In this document: one piece after another, positions 22,590 to 34,434 of the stretch | How the letters are laid out: the number at the start of each line of letters is the position of its first letter | How positions within the stretch are numbered: position 1 is the stretch's first letter | Assembly: GCA_021399445.1 (NCBI GenBank) | Contig: JAJTUQ010000003.1 | Coordinates: 5,146,001-5,210,000 of the forward strand | Length of the DNA stretch: 64,000 bases | Reading direction: 5' to 3' | Source of the DNA: Xylogone sp. PMI_703 | Lineage: Eukaryota; Ascomycota; Leotiomycetes | The notes under the pieces: model-generated | The model's database searches: none | What the model was told of the DNA's origin: nothing | Seen by the model: only the letters and a program-made list of their open reading frames with translations | Program-made: the position numbers and the translations under genes

Positions 22590-23057
22590 ATTAAAACATG
22601 TTCTCCTGGTCAATATGATGTCTCTGTAAATAGTATCACACCAAGGCTGTCAAACTGCGGCTGAGGTCTGTATAAGCTAAATGGCTAATACGCCGTTAAC
22701 ACTAGCTTAAGAAGCAACTCCTGATCAATTCTTACACTTAGTAAATTGCGGCCGTTGAAAGCGGATGATCTGGTATCACAATGAGGATAATGTAATACTA
22801 CCAACACATCCACTATCCATTGTTCATTTGTTCCACCAGCTGGAAATACACCGAAGCCCCATGTGGGGGAAATTCCCATCTGCGGGACAATTTGCGTATC
22901 CCGCGCTTGCCACTTAGTCCCGCAGCACCCATTCTTTAGTCTCTGTTTAAATAAAAATGAGGGGACACTGTTATTATTGAACCTATATTCCTCCCCAAAA
23001 CTACGAAGTCACCCTCTTCTTTGATCTCATACCATTGACATTGTTGCATCATTCACC
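22590..23057. promoter_or_regulatory. Promoter region of the FAH-family gene
   Basis: About 470 bp. A TTTAAATAAAAA stretch about 110 bp before the ATG could serve as a TATA region. No other supported element. Confidence 0.3.
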
Positions 23058-24014
23058 ATGAGCGTCTCGAACTTTGTCCGTTTTGTAGATGAGAAGGGCG
23101 CTACTGTCTATGGGGAGCTTCCACCTTCAGAGCTAACTGGGAAGCTGGAGGGCAAAGTAGCTACTGTGCTGTCCGGTGATCCATTTACTGGTCTCTCGAA
23201 AACTGGAAACCAAGCAACGATTAAAAAAGTAGGTTCGGCTTCACACAGGTTCTAATACGTCCAGTAGCTAATAATTAACCCCGAAAAGCTCCTTAGCCCC
23301 GTAGAGTCAACGCCGTTGATTGTATGCATAGGCTTGAACTATGCTAAGCATGCTAGAGAAGCAAACGTCAGTAAACTCTTCTAACTTATATCTCAATTAC
23401 ACGATCTGAATCAAGTACAGCTCGCAGTCACATCAAATCCAGCCGTCTTTACCAAGCCTGCAGACGCCCTTGCGGGACCATATGAAGACATCCCCATCCA
23501 TCCAGATGCTCAACCCATGCTAGACTATGAAGGCGAACTGACTGTGATTATTGGCAAGGACGCAAAGAACGTTTCCAAAGATGATGCATTGAGCTACGTA
23601 CTAGGCTACACAGTTGGCAATGACGTCTCAGCGCGAAATTTCCAACTCCCTCCATCCGTATCCGGCAACCAGTTCTGCTACGCTAAGTCTTTCGACAAGT
23701 TCGCACCAATCGGTCCTTCTGTCCTGCTGGCAAACAGTAACGTGGATCCACAAAAGTTCAAATACACGACCAAGATCAACGGCGAGAAGAGACAGGAGAC
23801 CGGAACCGATGATATGATATTTAGCGTTAAGGACATAATTGCGCATCTTAGTAGAGGTACCACCATTAGGAAGGGTACTCTTATCATGACAGGTACCCCA
23901 AGCGGTGTCGGGCTGTTTATGGAGCCAAAGGGATTTGTAAAGGATGGAGATATCATGGAGATCGAAGTCGAGGGAATTGGTGCCATTGCTAACAAGGTAG
24001 TGTTTGAGAAATAA
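23058..24014 (+). CDS. Fumarylacetoacetate hydrolase (FAH) family enzyme
   Basis: Exons are 23058-23228, 23289-23366 and 23421-24014, giving 280 aa; both introns are phase 0 with GTAGGT and GTCAGT donors. The FAH core is complete: CIGLNYAKHAREAN, FTKPADALAGPYEDI, the metal-site block LDYEGELTVIIGKDA, GYTVGNDVSARNFQ, KSFDKFAPIGPSV and GTPSGVGLFMEP. Acidic residues in DYEGEL and the D of GNDVS are the usual Mg2+/Mn2+ ligands. Members hydrolyse or decarboxylate acylpyruvates and ring-fission products. At 280 aa it belongs to the short FAHD1-like group rather than full tyrosine-pathway FAH. Placed near the extradiol dioxygenase, it probably processes a ring-cleavage product; this is inference. 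Confidence 0.9.
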
Positions 24015-24388
24015 TTAAGTCATAGACTTAGAATGCATTTTTCGGTATCTACCTAGCATACATTATGTGGTATAGGATTTACACTCGTCAAGCGATTCGA
24101 GGAGCACAGCGGTATCCTTGTAGCTTTTAATAGATCAATATAACGTCTACTATGTTTCTTGAGAGGGACTTGAGCTATCTGGTAACCAGTTTTAGTACAC
24201 AGTGTATGAAAGTAGCCTTACATTTAAAGATATATTGGCTATATATTGGTTCAAGTGGCTCAGAATATAAAAGATATATATTTGTATATCTAATGGAGAG
24301 TCACAACTCTACTTCGACTATTTCAACCATCTAACATAGCTGCAATCAGTATCAGCAACATTTGTCTCTTCACTAACAAGTCATTACA
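24015..24388. other. Short intergenic, no gene seen
   Basis: About 370 bp between the 3' ends of two convergent genes. AT-rich, no structure recognised. Confidence 0.4.
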
Positions 24389-26056
24389 TTACTGAGACTG
24401 GTGTGTTTTCGTCTTATTTGGTTTCCATTGCAGAGTATTGTCCAAACCAAACGCACTCGTGAACCGAGCTGGCGAAGCTTTGAAAATTAGGCTCTTCTCC
24501 ACCAAGTCAGCATACTCGTCTGGCCTATCAGAAACAGCATTGCTCTGGCCTGAAGAGTAATTCATAGCAATGTCTATCACCATTTTCCTATCTCGCTTTG
24601 TGTCAAACACCTCAGCGTGGTTGAGACCCTTTAGCCAGATCACGTCTAATTTACCACCAGTCCACTTCGTCGTCTTCCACTCACTTCCTAGTCGGTCATC
24701 GTCGAGTGCAGTAACTCCATCAGGCCGTGTCAGGTAACTCCCAATAGCTTCTGCTGCCACAATGATATCTAGTTCACTCAGCAGGATCGTCCACCGACGT
24801 CCTTCAAGGTCTTCTTTCCAGAGGATACTATCTGTCCATGAGAATCGGCGTGCGAGCGTGTGTGCTGCACCTATATCGGTCGAGGCAAAATAGTATAGTT
24901 GATGCTCAGATGCAGACTTTGGTGGGCGCCGGGTGAAGTTGTAGGTCATATCTGGAAGATGAAGGAGAAATGGGATAGGGTCGACAAAGATAACATCGCC
25001 GATACGGGCGTTCAATGAAGGATTTCGAAGCAGCTGTGCAGAGATAATAGTTCCATAAGAGTTTCCCATGAGCACAAAGCGGGACCAGGCGTGCTGGTTA
25101 AGAATTGCACTGATTTCGGAACACATATCAGAGGGTGACAGTCCAGCATGGGTCATTCGGAAGGAGATGGGTAGGATCTCGAGAACAATAATGCCAATCT
25201 GTCCATCCTGGTTGTCTTGCTTATATTGCCGATCGACAGTATCTGCTAAATCTGCAAAGAAGTCACCGTAAGTGTGTAGGATACCGATTCCATGTATATA
25301 CAAGATAGGCAGCTTGTTCTTCGAGGTATGCGGGCGATACCAATACGAGATGTGTTTTGCAGGTGATTTTCCTGGTGAAAGCAACGTCTGGGGCCTAAAA
25401 GGGAAACTGACAAACCATTGCTTCGTAGCATAGTGTCGATAACCATGATGCCACATAATGAGTGCTGCATAAATATCTGCACCGCCTACGCCCAAAGCGT
25501 AGAAAAGGAGTGGCTTGTGCGAGATATTCACGGGATCAAGTGAGAATCGCAGCGTTTTGATTCCTGGAATTTCGCCCGAACAGAACTTGAGACCTTTGGG
25601 AAGTAGATTTTCCAGCTCATTGACGTATACCTCTAACTCCTCGTCTTCATCGGGACCCCAGATATGCTTATCCATAAAGGCCCAACATATCCATTCCTTG
25701 ACATTCTCACGCCCAATGCGTTCAATGGGTGCACCCCGATGCCAGAGCGATACATATCTCACCGGGTCTATAATCGTTGCCAAGCACTTGTTGAACAACT
25801 CTCGACGTTGTTCTCGATCATTTTCTTCCACTTTCATCGCTACTCCATGCACCGTGTATGACATAGGTATGTACACCAACAGATAGAACAAGGCCTCTGC
25901 GAGTAGCCATCCTTCCAACGGCACTGGGAATCGCTTGAATGGGAGTTTTTTAGAAGTAACTAAAAGCCAGTATACAAGACTTAGAGGCGTTATCGACTGG
26001 AAATACCATGCGAAAATTCTGGAGAAAATGAGGGTCCCACGAGAGCTGGGAAGCAT
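24389..26056 (-). CDS. Membrane-associated alpha/beta-hydrolase
   Basis: A single exon encodes 555 aa from ATG 26056. The N-terminal 75 residues contain two hydrophobic segments (around FQSITPLSLVYWLLV and LAEALFYLLVYIPMSY). A hydrolase fold occupies roughly residues 240-520. Visible elements are LPILYIHGIGI (oxyanion region), the nucleophile elbow GNSYGT with S333, a candidate acid in SELDIIVAAE, and the catalytic His in GLNHAEVF. This architecture is common among uncharacterised fungal AB-hydrolases; lipase or esterase activity is likely but the substrate is unknown. It is tail-to-tail with the FAH-family gene. Confidence 0.85.
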   Translation of the reverse strand: MLPSSRGTLIFSRIFAWYFQSITPLSLVYWLLVTSKKLPFKRFPVPLEGWLLAEALFYLLVYIPMSYTVHGVAMKVEENDREQRRELFNKCLATIIDPVRYVSLWHRGAPIERIGRENVKEWICWAFMDKHIWGPDEDEELEVYVNELENLLPKGLKFCSGEIPGIKTLRFSLDPVNISHKPLLFYALGVGGADIYAALIMWHHGYRHYATKQWFVSFPFRPQTLLSPGKSPAKHISYWYRPHTSKNKLPILYIHGIGILHTYGDFFADLADTVDRQYKQDNQDGQIGIIVLEILPISFRMTHAGLSPSDMCSEISAILNQHAWSRFVLMGNSYGTIISAQLLRNPSLNARIGDVIFVDPIPFLLHLPDMTYNFTRRPPKSASEHQLYYFASTDIGAAHTLARRFSWTDSILWKEDLEGRRWTILLSELDIIVAAEAIGSYLTRPDGVTALDDDRLGSEWKTTKWTGGKLDVIWLKGLNHAEVFDTKRDRKMVIDIAMNYSSGQSNAVSDRPDEYADLVEKSLIFKASPARFTSAFGLDNTLQWKPNKTKTHQSQ

Positions 26057-26946
26057 GCTGTTCGCAACTGCGAGTCTCTATTCTTTCGGCCCGAACTGAA
26101 AACGCTTTCGCTGGAATTGTATTGTCTCAAAAACATCAAAACGCTATAGATATACGTATACAGATGTATATGTGTATATATATGCCTGAGTAATCCTGCG
26201 TCAAAGGGTTAAAATATTCAACTCGAGCCTTGGACAGAAGCACGCATGTAGGTTTGAAGTTAAAATAGCTTTAACTTTCCGTTCGCAAGGCTGGATGGAG
26301 GGATGCACGTATGAGTGGCTGTGCAGCAGCCTTTTCCATTTCTTCTTGTGCCTCTCCCCTGCAGCTCATCCTCCTAAGGCTCCGTACGGGCCGACACGCT
26401 GGGCGTCCGGATGATAACCACCAATTGGCTGGTCATAAAAGAGGGCCAAGAATACCTACCCGCGCTGAACAGGACTAATAAAGTTTTGGCGTTAAAAAAT
26501 GCGTTGCATTATCAATCCTGCAACGATGCAGCATCTCAGCTGAAGCCTGATTTCTAGTCTTGCAGGATCGAGTTCTTGTGTAGAAGACTACGTGAAAAAT
26601 GAACTTTATATCCTTGCTGCGAATAATTAGATAAATACTTCTACTAGTAGGCAGCTGACACATAATACACAATGCGAGGTGAGAGCTCACATTTAGCCAA
26701 TGATACTATTGAATTCTTGGAGGCACCAGTTAGATTACCTGAAAACACATCTAATTGAGGTATTGGCATATTTAACATGCTAAGGTTATCCAATAACGAC
26801 AATCTAAAATCCAATTTGGGTATTCTTCAATCTGTAGTCTTACCATTAAAGAGGACGTGGCGTCTCCTAGTTATATTCAAAGCTATGACTAGCTGCCATA
26901 CCGTGCAAATAACTTGGGCTTTGAGCTTCCTCGTTGCCGATAGTCT
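26057..26946. other. Intergenic, no gene seen
   Basis: About 890 bp holding the upstream region of the alpha/beta hydrolase and the 3' flank of the DHA2 gene. It contains a TATA/TGTA-rich alternating stretch at about 26150-26185. No supported ORF. Confidence 0.45.
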
Positions 26947-28721
26947 CTAGCCACCAGCCTGAATTTTAAGCACCAATTTTTCCCATCTCATCACCACCGA
27001 ACATACAATAGTAAATGAACCGGCAACAATGAGCATTATCCAATCTTTTGAAATAGCATTGACGATAGAATCAATAGCTAGTGCTCTTACTTCCGGTGTA
27101 AGGGTCTCAAAGATGGAAGATTTGGAACCAGCGACAGCAGAGTTGATCTCGCTCTGCGAAAAGGTTAAACCAGCAGCGGCAAAAACAGACCGTAGGCCAT
27201 TTGCAGCTACATTTTGGTATACAGTACCGGATAGAGCCAAAGAGTGCATGATTCCACCAATCTGTGCGATATTCATGAAAGAGAGGCTGTCGTTCACTTC
27301 CTCTGGCCGTGATTTTGCTGCAGCAACTGTATAAGCAGTGTTGCATAAACCTGTACCGATGCCAACAAGAGCGGTAGCACCATAAATGAACGAAGAGGAA
27401 GTTGCGCTGGAAATTGTATAGAGCATCGCACCGCCGGCCGTGATCAATGCACCGCTGAAAAGGTACCAAGCCAGATAATATGGGAATATAGGCATTGTAA
27501 AGCTGTTGATGAGTGTCGAGACCACGAGAGTGCAGACAAATGGCAGAAGGCGAACCGCTGAGTGAAGCCCATCATCCCCATGAGCGAATTGGAAATATAT
27601 GGGGATATAAAACACAACGATGAAAAGGGCAGCATTGATGGTAGACGCTACCATATAAAGAAGCATCAGGGTTCGTCTCCGAAGGAAAGCAATCGGAAAT
27701 AGCCGGGCCTCTGGCGTAGTAAAAATACAGAAGAATTGTTGAATTCCGAAGAGAATAATAAGGACCCCAGTGACAACAAAACAAGCAATAGTGCGTCCGT
27801 CACTCCAGGGCCAGGTAGACCCGCCAAATTGTAGCGCAATGACCCAAGTTGTGTACATACCACAAGTCAGGAGGATTCCAACCCAATCCAATGAAGTAAT
27901 TTTGCGAAGAAAGCCTTTATTTGGCTGTGGCTGAGGGTTGGGAACGCAGAGAAGATATACCGGAGATATAGCACCCATAATGATCAAGTTTATATAAAAC
28001 TAGTAGCCTAATTAGTAAAAAGACAGGGTGAATTTAGGGACAGACGACTTACCGCCCACCTCCAAGTTGCACTACTATCTGCAAATGCACCGCCAATAAC
28101 TGGTCCTAGAATGGTGCCTGAGCCCCATGCCGGAATCACAATGCCCATGTACACCACGCGTTCCTTGAGTGTGGTGTACATAGAAAGTAAACTCAGAGTC
28201 CCAAGGTACATTCCGGCTGCGCCTATGCCGGCAAGGACTCGACCAATGACAAGAGCATTCATGTTTGGGGCCGCCCCACATACCACACTTCCAATTCCAA
28301 ACAAGAGGATATTTCCGAGGTAGATGGGTTTGAAGGCAAAGGTGCCATATAATTTCCCATGGGCTAGTATAGTCGCGACACCACCAAGAGGGAATCCGCT
28401 TCCAAGCCAGCTGAGCTTTTCTACTTCGTTGAATGTAACAACAACTGCCCCTTGAATATTAGCCACGATTGTGTTATCGAGGCCATAGAGGAAACTAGTT
28501 GTATACGCAGCGACGCAGAGCAGTAGCCAACGGACCATGCCGAAATCTCGAGGGCTTGGATCATCTTCGGATACCGTAGTCGAATTCCGCTGCGCACTAT
28601 TGTCATCTTCTGGAGGTGGTAATGAAGGTTGCTCTTTTGTATCGATATTGTTATACACAGAGGACACTGCAGTCGAAGGGGATGGATCCTCTAGCATGGT
28701 GGCTGTAGCGGGGGCCGACAT
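26947..28721 (-). CDS. MFS transporter, DHA2 (14-segment) type
   Basis: Exons are 28053-28721 and 26947-27999 with an intron at 28000-28052 (GTAAGT...TAG, phase 0), giving 573 aa. About 60 N-terminal residues are polar and disordered. The first half shows FLYGLDNTIVANIQGAVV in segment 1, LIGRVLAGIGAAGMY-like sequence in segment 4, and AWGSGTILGPVIGGAFAD in segment 5, the drug-antiporter motif C. Motif C and about 14 hydrophobic segments place it in DHA2, which includes toxin and siderophore exporters such as TRI12-like proteins. It probably exports an acidic or aromatic compound. The substrate is unproven. Confidence 0.9.
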
Positions 28722-29315
28722 TGCAAACAGCTAGTTATAGTAAGATTAAATAAAAATGTAGCACATATACTCAGATATGTTAAGATATAAAAATATAGTA
28801 GAAGAAAGCTAGACAGAATTAAAAGCTATACATATGGAAATGTGGCCGAAGTGCCATTTTTGAATCCGAGACAATCGCCTCTGCCAACTGTCTTTTACCC
28901 ATTTTTACAGCGCCGCTATGTTTGTAATGCTGAGGATTTGTAATTCAAGAGCGATTTTGCGATAATCTCTACAAATATAAAATGCTCCAATATAAGAAAG
29001 TAGGCCTTCATCAAACATCATTGAATAGATGCCGCGATCTCGCCAATGTACATAAGTAGTTAGTACCTTTAAGCCTTTCCTATTTGGGTTGTCAACTCCC
29101 CTGCAAGCTGAGATTAGTAATTCTGTAGGTTAACAGAGCTTGCCATAGGAGTTATAGGAGTTGCGGACATAGGATGAAGCCGGATATGCTTATGAATCGA
29201 GTTTTTTCTACATGGGGAACACCACACAAGCATACGAATGAAACCTAGGAGAGCTCACATTCACCTTCTACAATTGTTTTGCGGTCAAAGTTAAACGAGT
29301 CACAACTCCCCAGCA
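28722..29315. promoter_or_regulatory. Divergent intergenic region
   Basis: About 590 bp between the divergently transcribed DHA2 exporter and the putative regulator at 29316. This layout would suit shared control, but I see no strong palindromic site. Confidence 0.3.
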
Positions 29316-30930
29316 ATGGCCGACACCACGTCGGAGTTTGCATGGGTTTCACTGCGGCCTGACATCAAAGATTTTAATATATCCAGGGCTGAGCGGCGTG
29401 TAATTCGGCGACAAGCCATGAGTGCTGTGAGCAGAACCTGGCGGCGGGAAGGAGGTCCTAATCGAGTCAATATGGGTCAGTACCCAATCTTCATACAGAG
29501 CAGCAGCCCCGTCTCAACCCAGAAAGGCGTGGTGGCTCTCAAGACAGTAGTATCACATAGTCCCAGTCCGAATCGTCCAAGCCTAAATATAAGGCCAGCT
29601 ACGCCGAATCGGTCTACAATACCAGCTTCAGTACCTTACTCAGGGCTGGAACGCTTGACTGCTATATCCGGCATCAACCTTCTCAACCTCTCGACGCTGA
29701 CTGTCACTCATGTCGGACAAACTGTCTCGGAATTTTTTAATCAAAATCCGAGTCAGCTAGTATCTCTCTTACGTCAACGGAAGGTCTCATATCTCTCCCA
29801 TATACCTGCTAGGTTTGGGCACAGCAAGTTCTTGGACTATGCTCTATATGCACTGATATCGAAAGTGCGCGAAATTCTCAATCCGTCCAACCTAGATTGT
29901 AGAACATCAGCGCTTTGGGAGTATGGAAGGGCTCTTCAAGCTCTTCAGGCGGTAATCGAGGATCCTCTGAGACGTACGGAGCCAGACGTCTTGTGCGCTA
30001 CCGAACTTTTGAGTCTTATTGAGGTAAGTTTCTCTTAAGACTCAACACATTAAGTCATTGCTAACTTGATGTACATAGGTTCTGAGTTTGTCCAAGGAAA
30101 ATGCATGGGCTCAGCACGTTTTGGGCGCCTCACAATTGCTTCGGGAAAGGGGGCCAAAGGGATTCAGAACTGATTACGAGAAGGATCTATTTGTTTCTCT
30201 AGTCGCTCCAATTGTTTGTGTTCTTTTTATTAATCCTTCCGAACACTATCTATGAAACAATATTGACATAATAATAATCTAGATGTGCGAAGCAATAAGA
30301 ACCAATGAACAATGTTTCCTTCAACAGCAGCCCTGGCAAGAAGCATTGGATGCGTCGACCATTCCCGCAGACAAACTTACCTCTGACCGTGGGAGTGCTG
30401 TAATTTCATTGCGGAAGCTTGCAGTGCACTTGCCTGGCTTATTTAAAAATGCCACCACCATGATGTGCCATCCTGATGATTTCTCCGGGAAAGAAGTTCA
30501 AAGACTTATCGCACGTGTTCGCAATCTTCGGCAAGAGTTCCTTCAATATCACGCTGAGCTGGAGGATCAAATTCGTGATTCCAGAGATTTTTCCCAGACC
30601 CCACCAAATTCCGACTTGATGTATGAGATGCTTGGAACAAGCCTTGTATCACTTGCAATGGCTAACAGGCTACTGAGTGCGTTGGGAGATTTTCAGGCTG
30701 AGCAATTAGAGCATGATGCTCTGTTATATTCTGCTGAAGTAGTAAGATTAGAGGAAGACATGATATCGACAGGTGGTTGGGCAAGCTTCTATTTGACCCA
30801 AAAGGTCAGCATAGCAGCGTCAATAAGGAAAACAGCTGCAATATGGAAAATAGCGCCTGGAAAGATGATTGAGAAGTGGCGGTTTGATAGATGGTGCTCC
30901 GCAATGCAAAGGCAGATCTGCTGTAATTGA
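29316..30930 (+). CDS. Putative fungal transcription-factor-like protein (no zinc cluster)
   Basis: Exons are 29316-30023, 30079-30213 and 30283-30930 (donors GTAAGT and GTTTGT, all phase 0), giving 496 aa. It resembles fungal proteins with a C-terminal fungal-specific transcription-factor domain (Fungal_trans_2-like): the central block SLSKENAWAQHVLGASQLL, then FRTDYEKDLFVSLVAPIMCE, then helical sequence. The N-terminus has a basic motif (RRVIRRQAMSAVSRTWRR) typical of members that lack the Zn2Cys6 cluster. No cysteine cluster is encoded. It is divergent from the DHA2 exporter and could regulate it. Assignment is by general pattern only. Confidence 0.65.
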
Positions 30931-31525
30931 ATCAGATGATTTTTTATGCATATACGACTGCTGGCACGAAGGTTAAATACAGAATGATGTATGCTGATTT
31001 TTTCTTTTTTTGCTCGGCACATCTGAGGACTCAAGGATATTCATGTATCCATATTTTACTGTAAGCCAATCGGTTCTCTCCTTCGTTCGTTCCTAGCTGT
31101 CCGTCCCCATTTCTTCCCATCATCTCTTTTCTTAATATCAATTTATCAGAAAGAAAATTTATATTGATAGATGCTCGTCTTCGGAGTTTTAGATAATAGA
31201 ATCTTTATGGACCATTACACCGATCATTATGAAGAAGGTGTTAAGCGTTGTAGAATGCCTCGATGCTCACTAAACAATAATAATCGGAATCCAACATCTG
31301 CCGAGGTCACACTGGTCCCTCTCCAAGAACTCCTATACAGTACGTAAGATTAAACTACATATATTTTTCATTATCGAGAACTTATTTTACTATATTCTAG
31401 ACTCTTCGTTATTCTTCTGTTCGATATTAACTCTGATACCTTTGAAATAACATCTACTATCTATCTCTCTGTTACATTCACCTTTGTCGCAATCTCCCCC
31501 AATTTATTGATCTTTATTTAGCAAT
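30931..31525. other. Intergenic / crotonase promoter
   Basis: About 595 bp. Pyrimidine-rich stretches just before ATG 31526 are typical of fungal core promoters. No supported gene. Confidence 0.4.
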
Positions 31526-32413
31526 ATGGAACAACACCAATTCAAATCAATAAAGTACGAAACTTCATCTGATGGGAAGGTCGCTCATATTATCCTGGAC
31601 CGACCTGAGCATTTCAATGCCATTGATCGAAACCTTCCGAAGGAAGTGTCCACAGCAGTACGACTTGCCAACTCAGATAATAACGTTCATTGCATAGTGG
31701 TGAAAGGAAGTGGCCCGGGGTTTTGTGGTGGCTACGATTTAGGTATCTATGCCCAAAATGCTGAACGTGGCTCGACCATGGGAAGCCAAGATACTAGCAA
31801 AGGCTATGATCCGTTTATAGATTACCTCATGGTCAAAGAAGAGACCAATTACTTTGCAGAGCTCTTCCACAGCTACAAACCTACCATAGCTCAAGTCCAT
31901 GGAGCAGCGGTGGGAGGTGGGACAGATATTGCCCTAAGCTGTGACCTCGTCATTATGGCTGAGAATGCGAGGATTGGGTATCCCCCGACCAGAGTGTGGG
32001 GCTCCCCAGCGACATCAATGTGGGCATATCGAATGGGCGTGGAGAAAGCAAAGAGGATGCTTTTCACTGGCGATCTTGTTGATGGGAAGGAAGCGGCAGC
32101 TTTAGGCCTCATACTGAAAGCCGTACCCGAAGAGCAACTTGAGGAGACCGTTAAACTGCTCACGGATAGGATTAAAACTGTTCCAATTAATCACCTATGG
32201 ATGCATAAACAAGTTATTAATGGCACTATCGAAGGGACGCTTGCATCTAGTCAAAGGCTTGGCACGATCTTCGATGGTATTACTCGCAACTCACCAGAAG
32301 GAATCGCTTTTCAGAAAATGGCAGAAAGTCGGGGCTTCAAAGCTGCCATCTCGGAAAGAGACTCCCCTGGAAGGACTGATACTTACAGAAAAAGATGGAA
32401 AAGCTCATTGTAA
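31526..32413 (+). CDS. Enoyl-CoA hydratase/isomerase family (crotonase)
   Basis: A single exon encodes 295 aa. Crotonase fold motifs are clear: HIILDRPEHFNAID, the first oxyanion-hole strand SGPGFCGGYDL, and the second AQVHGAAVGGGTDIALSC. AENARIGYPPTRVWG follows. It acts on an acyl-CoA or similar thioester (hydration, isomerisation or C-C cleavage). The usual pair of catalytic glutamates is not obvious at the standard positions, so the exact reaction is open. No peroxisomal SKL-type signal is seen at the C-terminus (ends KRWKSSL). The absence of introns contrasts with neighbouring multi-exon genes. It may serve the same aromatic-acid pathway as its neighbours. Confidence 0.88.
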   Translation: MEQHQFKSIKYETSSDGKVAHIILDRPEHFNAIDRNLPKEVSTAVRLANSDNNVHCIVVKGSGPGFCGGYDLGIYAQNAERGSTMGSQDTSKGYDPFIDYLMVKEETNYFAELFHSYKPTIAQVHGAAVGGGTDIALSCDLVIMAENARIGYPPTRVWGSPATSMWAYRMGVEKAKRMLFTGDLVDGKEAAALGLILKAVPEEQLEETVKLLTDRIKTVPINHLWMHKQVINGTIEGTLASSQRLGTIFDGITRNSPEGIAFQKMAESRGFKAAISERDSPGRTDTYRKRWKSSL

Positions 32414-34434
32414 TTCTCAGATTTGACTACAGAAGACATGACTGAGACAGGCACACTTCAATAAGTATTCTCTATCGTGTTGATATCTCTATCCAATAGG
32501 TAATTTGGCTATGCACATAATGAAAATCATCTGCAAATTGCATAATATAATCTGCGCAGTAATTAACTGACGAGTCAATATTTGTAACTTGGGTATTTAC
32601 TATTTAGTAGCGACACCCTTGATGTAGCCAGTGTTCCGTTCGTCTCCTTGTTGATAAGTTTACTAATTTCTTAATTTTGTAGCTAGATGTACAACAACAC
32701 AGTCATACACTTCTACCAACCACCAAGGAACACGTCGAGCACAGTCTGGCATCTATGCAAACAAAAAGGAACAATATGTGTACAGATGCCCCCCGTCAAC
32801 ATACAAACCATCCTACCCCCCGCATAAAATATGCTGCGGGGATGAAAAGTCGCTCCCCTAAATAAATTGTTTCCTTTTCTTAGTCTGAACATTCAGATCT
32901 GTCAAATCTGCATACCCGTCCCGTGTCTTTCGGTCTGCTCAAAGACTCCCACCTCTCGGGTCGTACACATACAGCATTTGTAATTCGCAATTCCTCGTCC
33001 CGCTCATCGGGTGACGTCTCCACGGCTGCCTCTCCTACCGCCTTTGTTTCAAGCTACCAGAGCAGATCAATAATCGCAAAGCTGAATCTGGATACGAGAC
33101 TAAAAGTCAATAAGGTTGTGGCAATATCCTGCTTTGGGAGACACGATCTACGCATCTATGATACACAGCAGAGAGCAAAGCCAAAAGGCTTGGGAAGATT
33201 ACCCCCCAGCCTTATTGAGCTGCTCAATCTTATCTCCCCTAAGCTCCGGGGATCCCAAATTCGGGGACCAATTTACTCGGTGTCCGACATTACTAAAAGA
33301 CACGCAAAAGAATATATTTCTCTTGTAGAATGCCGTTAAGTATCCGGTAACTTGCTGTCATTCTACCTAATACGCGTATCACGCCCGATAATATGGGGTA
33401 TTGAATGATGCGGGGACCTTCTATGCCGATACAGCTTGGTAGCTTTGGCTTCACATACTGTAAAGCGATTTGCTTGAACGCGTAACCTTGCGATATCAGC
33501 CACTCACTAGACGCAAAACAAGTACCTACATAAATAAATAGACGACTCGGGAACTCTATGCGCTGCAGCATATATAGTCAGTATTTATCTACTTGTGGTT
33601 GGCTGGAACCTACATGAAGCTGTCGATACCGGCGATTTCCACAGGCGACTGCCCCGCCAAAGCTTGTCAGCCCGCTTGCGATGCAGGCGCTGAGTTCCCT
33701 ATAACTGACAGGCTCTATAGGCACGTTCCCTATAATTGCAGCCCTTTGCGTGCCATTGCCAAAGTGCTCTAACTAGCCTTGACCGGCGCTTAACCAATCG
33801 TTGACTGTGTTATTTCCGACATCAATTCACATATTTACAGCCAGTAATGTCAGAAGGTATTATACTGATAGCTGTGGGTGGTCGTCGCGGGTATCGACAA
33901 TTTCGTGCGAGTCGAAAGGAACTTGTAGCTAGATCTGAACTTGAATTTGAAGAACCTGTAACCTCCCGCAGCTGATGATATGATTAGTAGCTTAATAGCG
34001 ATACTCTACATTCAAGAACATAGTCAAATGTTATACTCTTATGAAATCTAACATTTTTGATATATAATTTTGTCTCTAACTTGGCCCTATTTCTAACCCT
34101 CCAGACACTTCCCAAATATGTCTTTAACATAAGTGAATGATCATAGGCCTTAGAGTGTATGTCTAATAAAGATCCTTCTATTGCTAATTATTCGTTCTTC
34201 TACAGATTAATAGGCTCTTGATTATGAAGCCCTTCTGACACGATAGAGCTATTTTCGCAATACAATTTACTATAATTAGATCAGAGATACATTTAAGATT
34301 TTATTTTTAAACACGAAATGCTACGTATATGATATGGTCATTGACCTGCTATGGATAAAGAAAATAACATCATGATATGCTGTATTTGAGGTTGTATCTG
34401 ACATCCCGTACATCGAGCATGATGATCCTACACT
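32414..34434. other. Two-kilobase gene-poor stretch
   Basis: ORFs at 32923-33339 and 33293-33571 overlap on opposite strands and resemble no known protein, so I do not call them. A short motif, GTTCCCTATAA, occurs twice at about 33694 and 33725. No transposon ends were recognised. Confidence 0.4.

Noticed and set aside
32923..33339. Plus-strand ORF of 138 aa
   Set aside because: No family resemblance, overlapped by an equally long minus-strand ORF, and no clear promoter or splice context.
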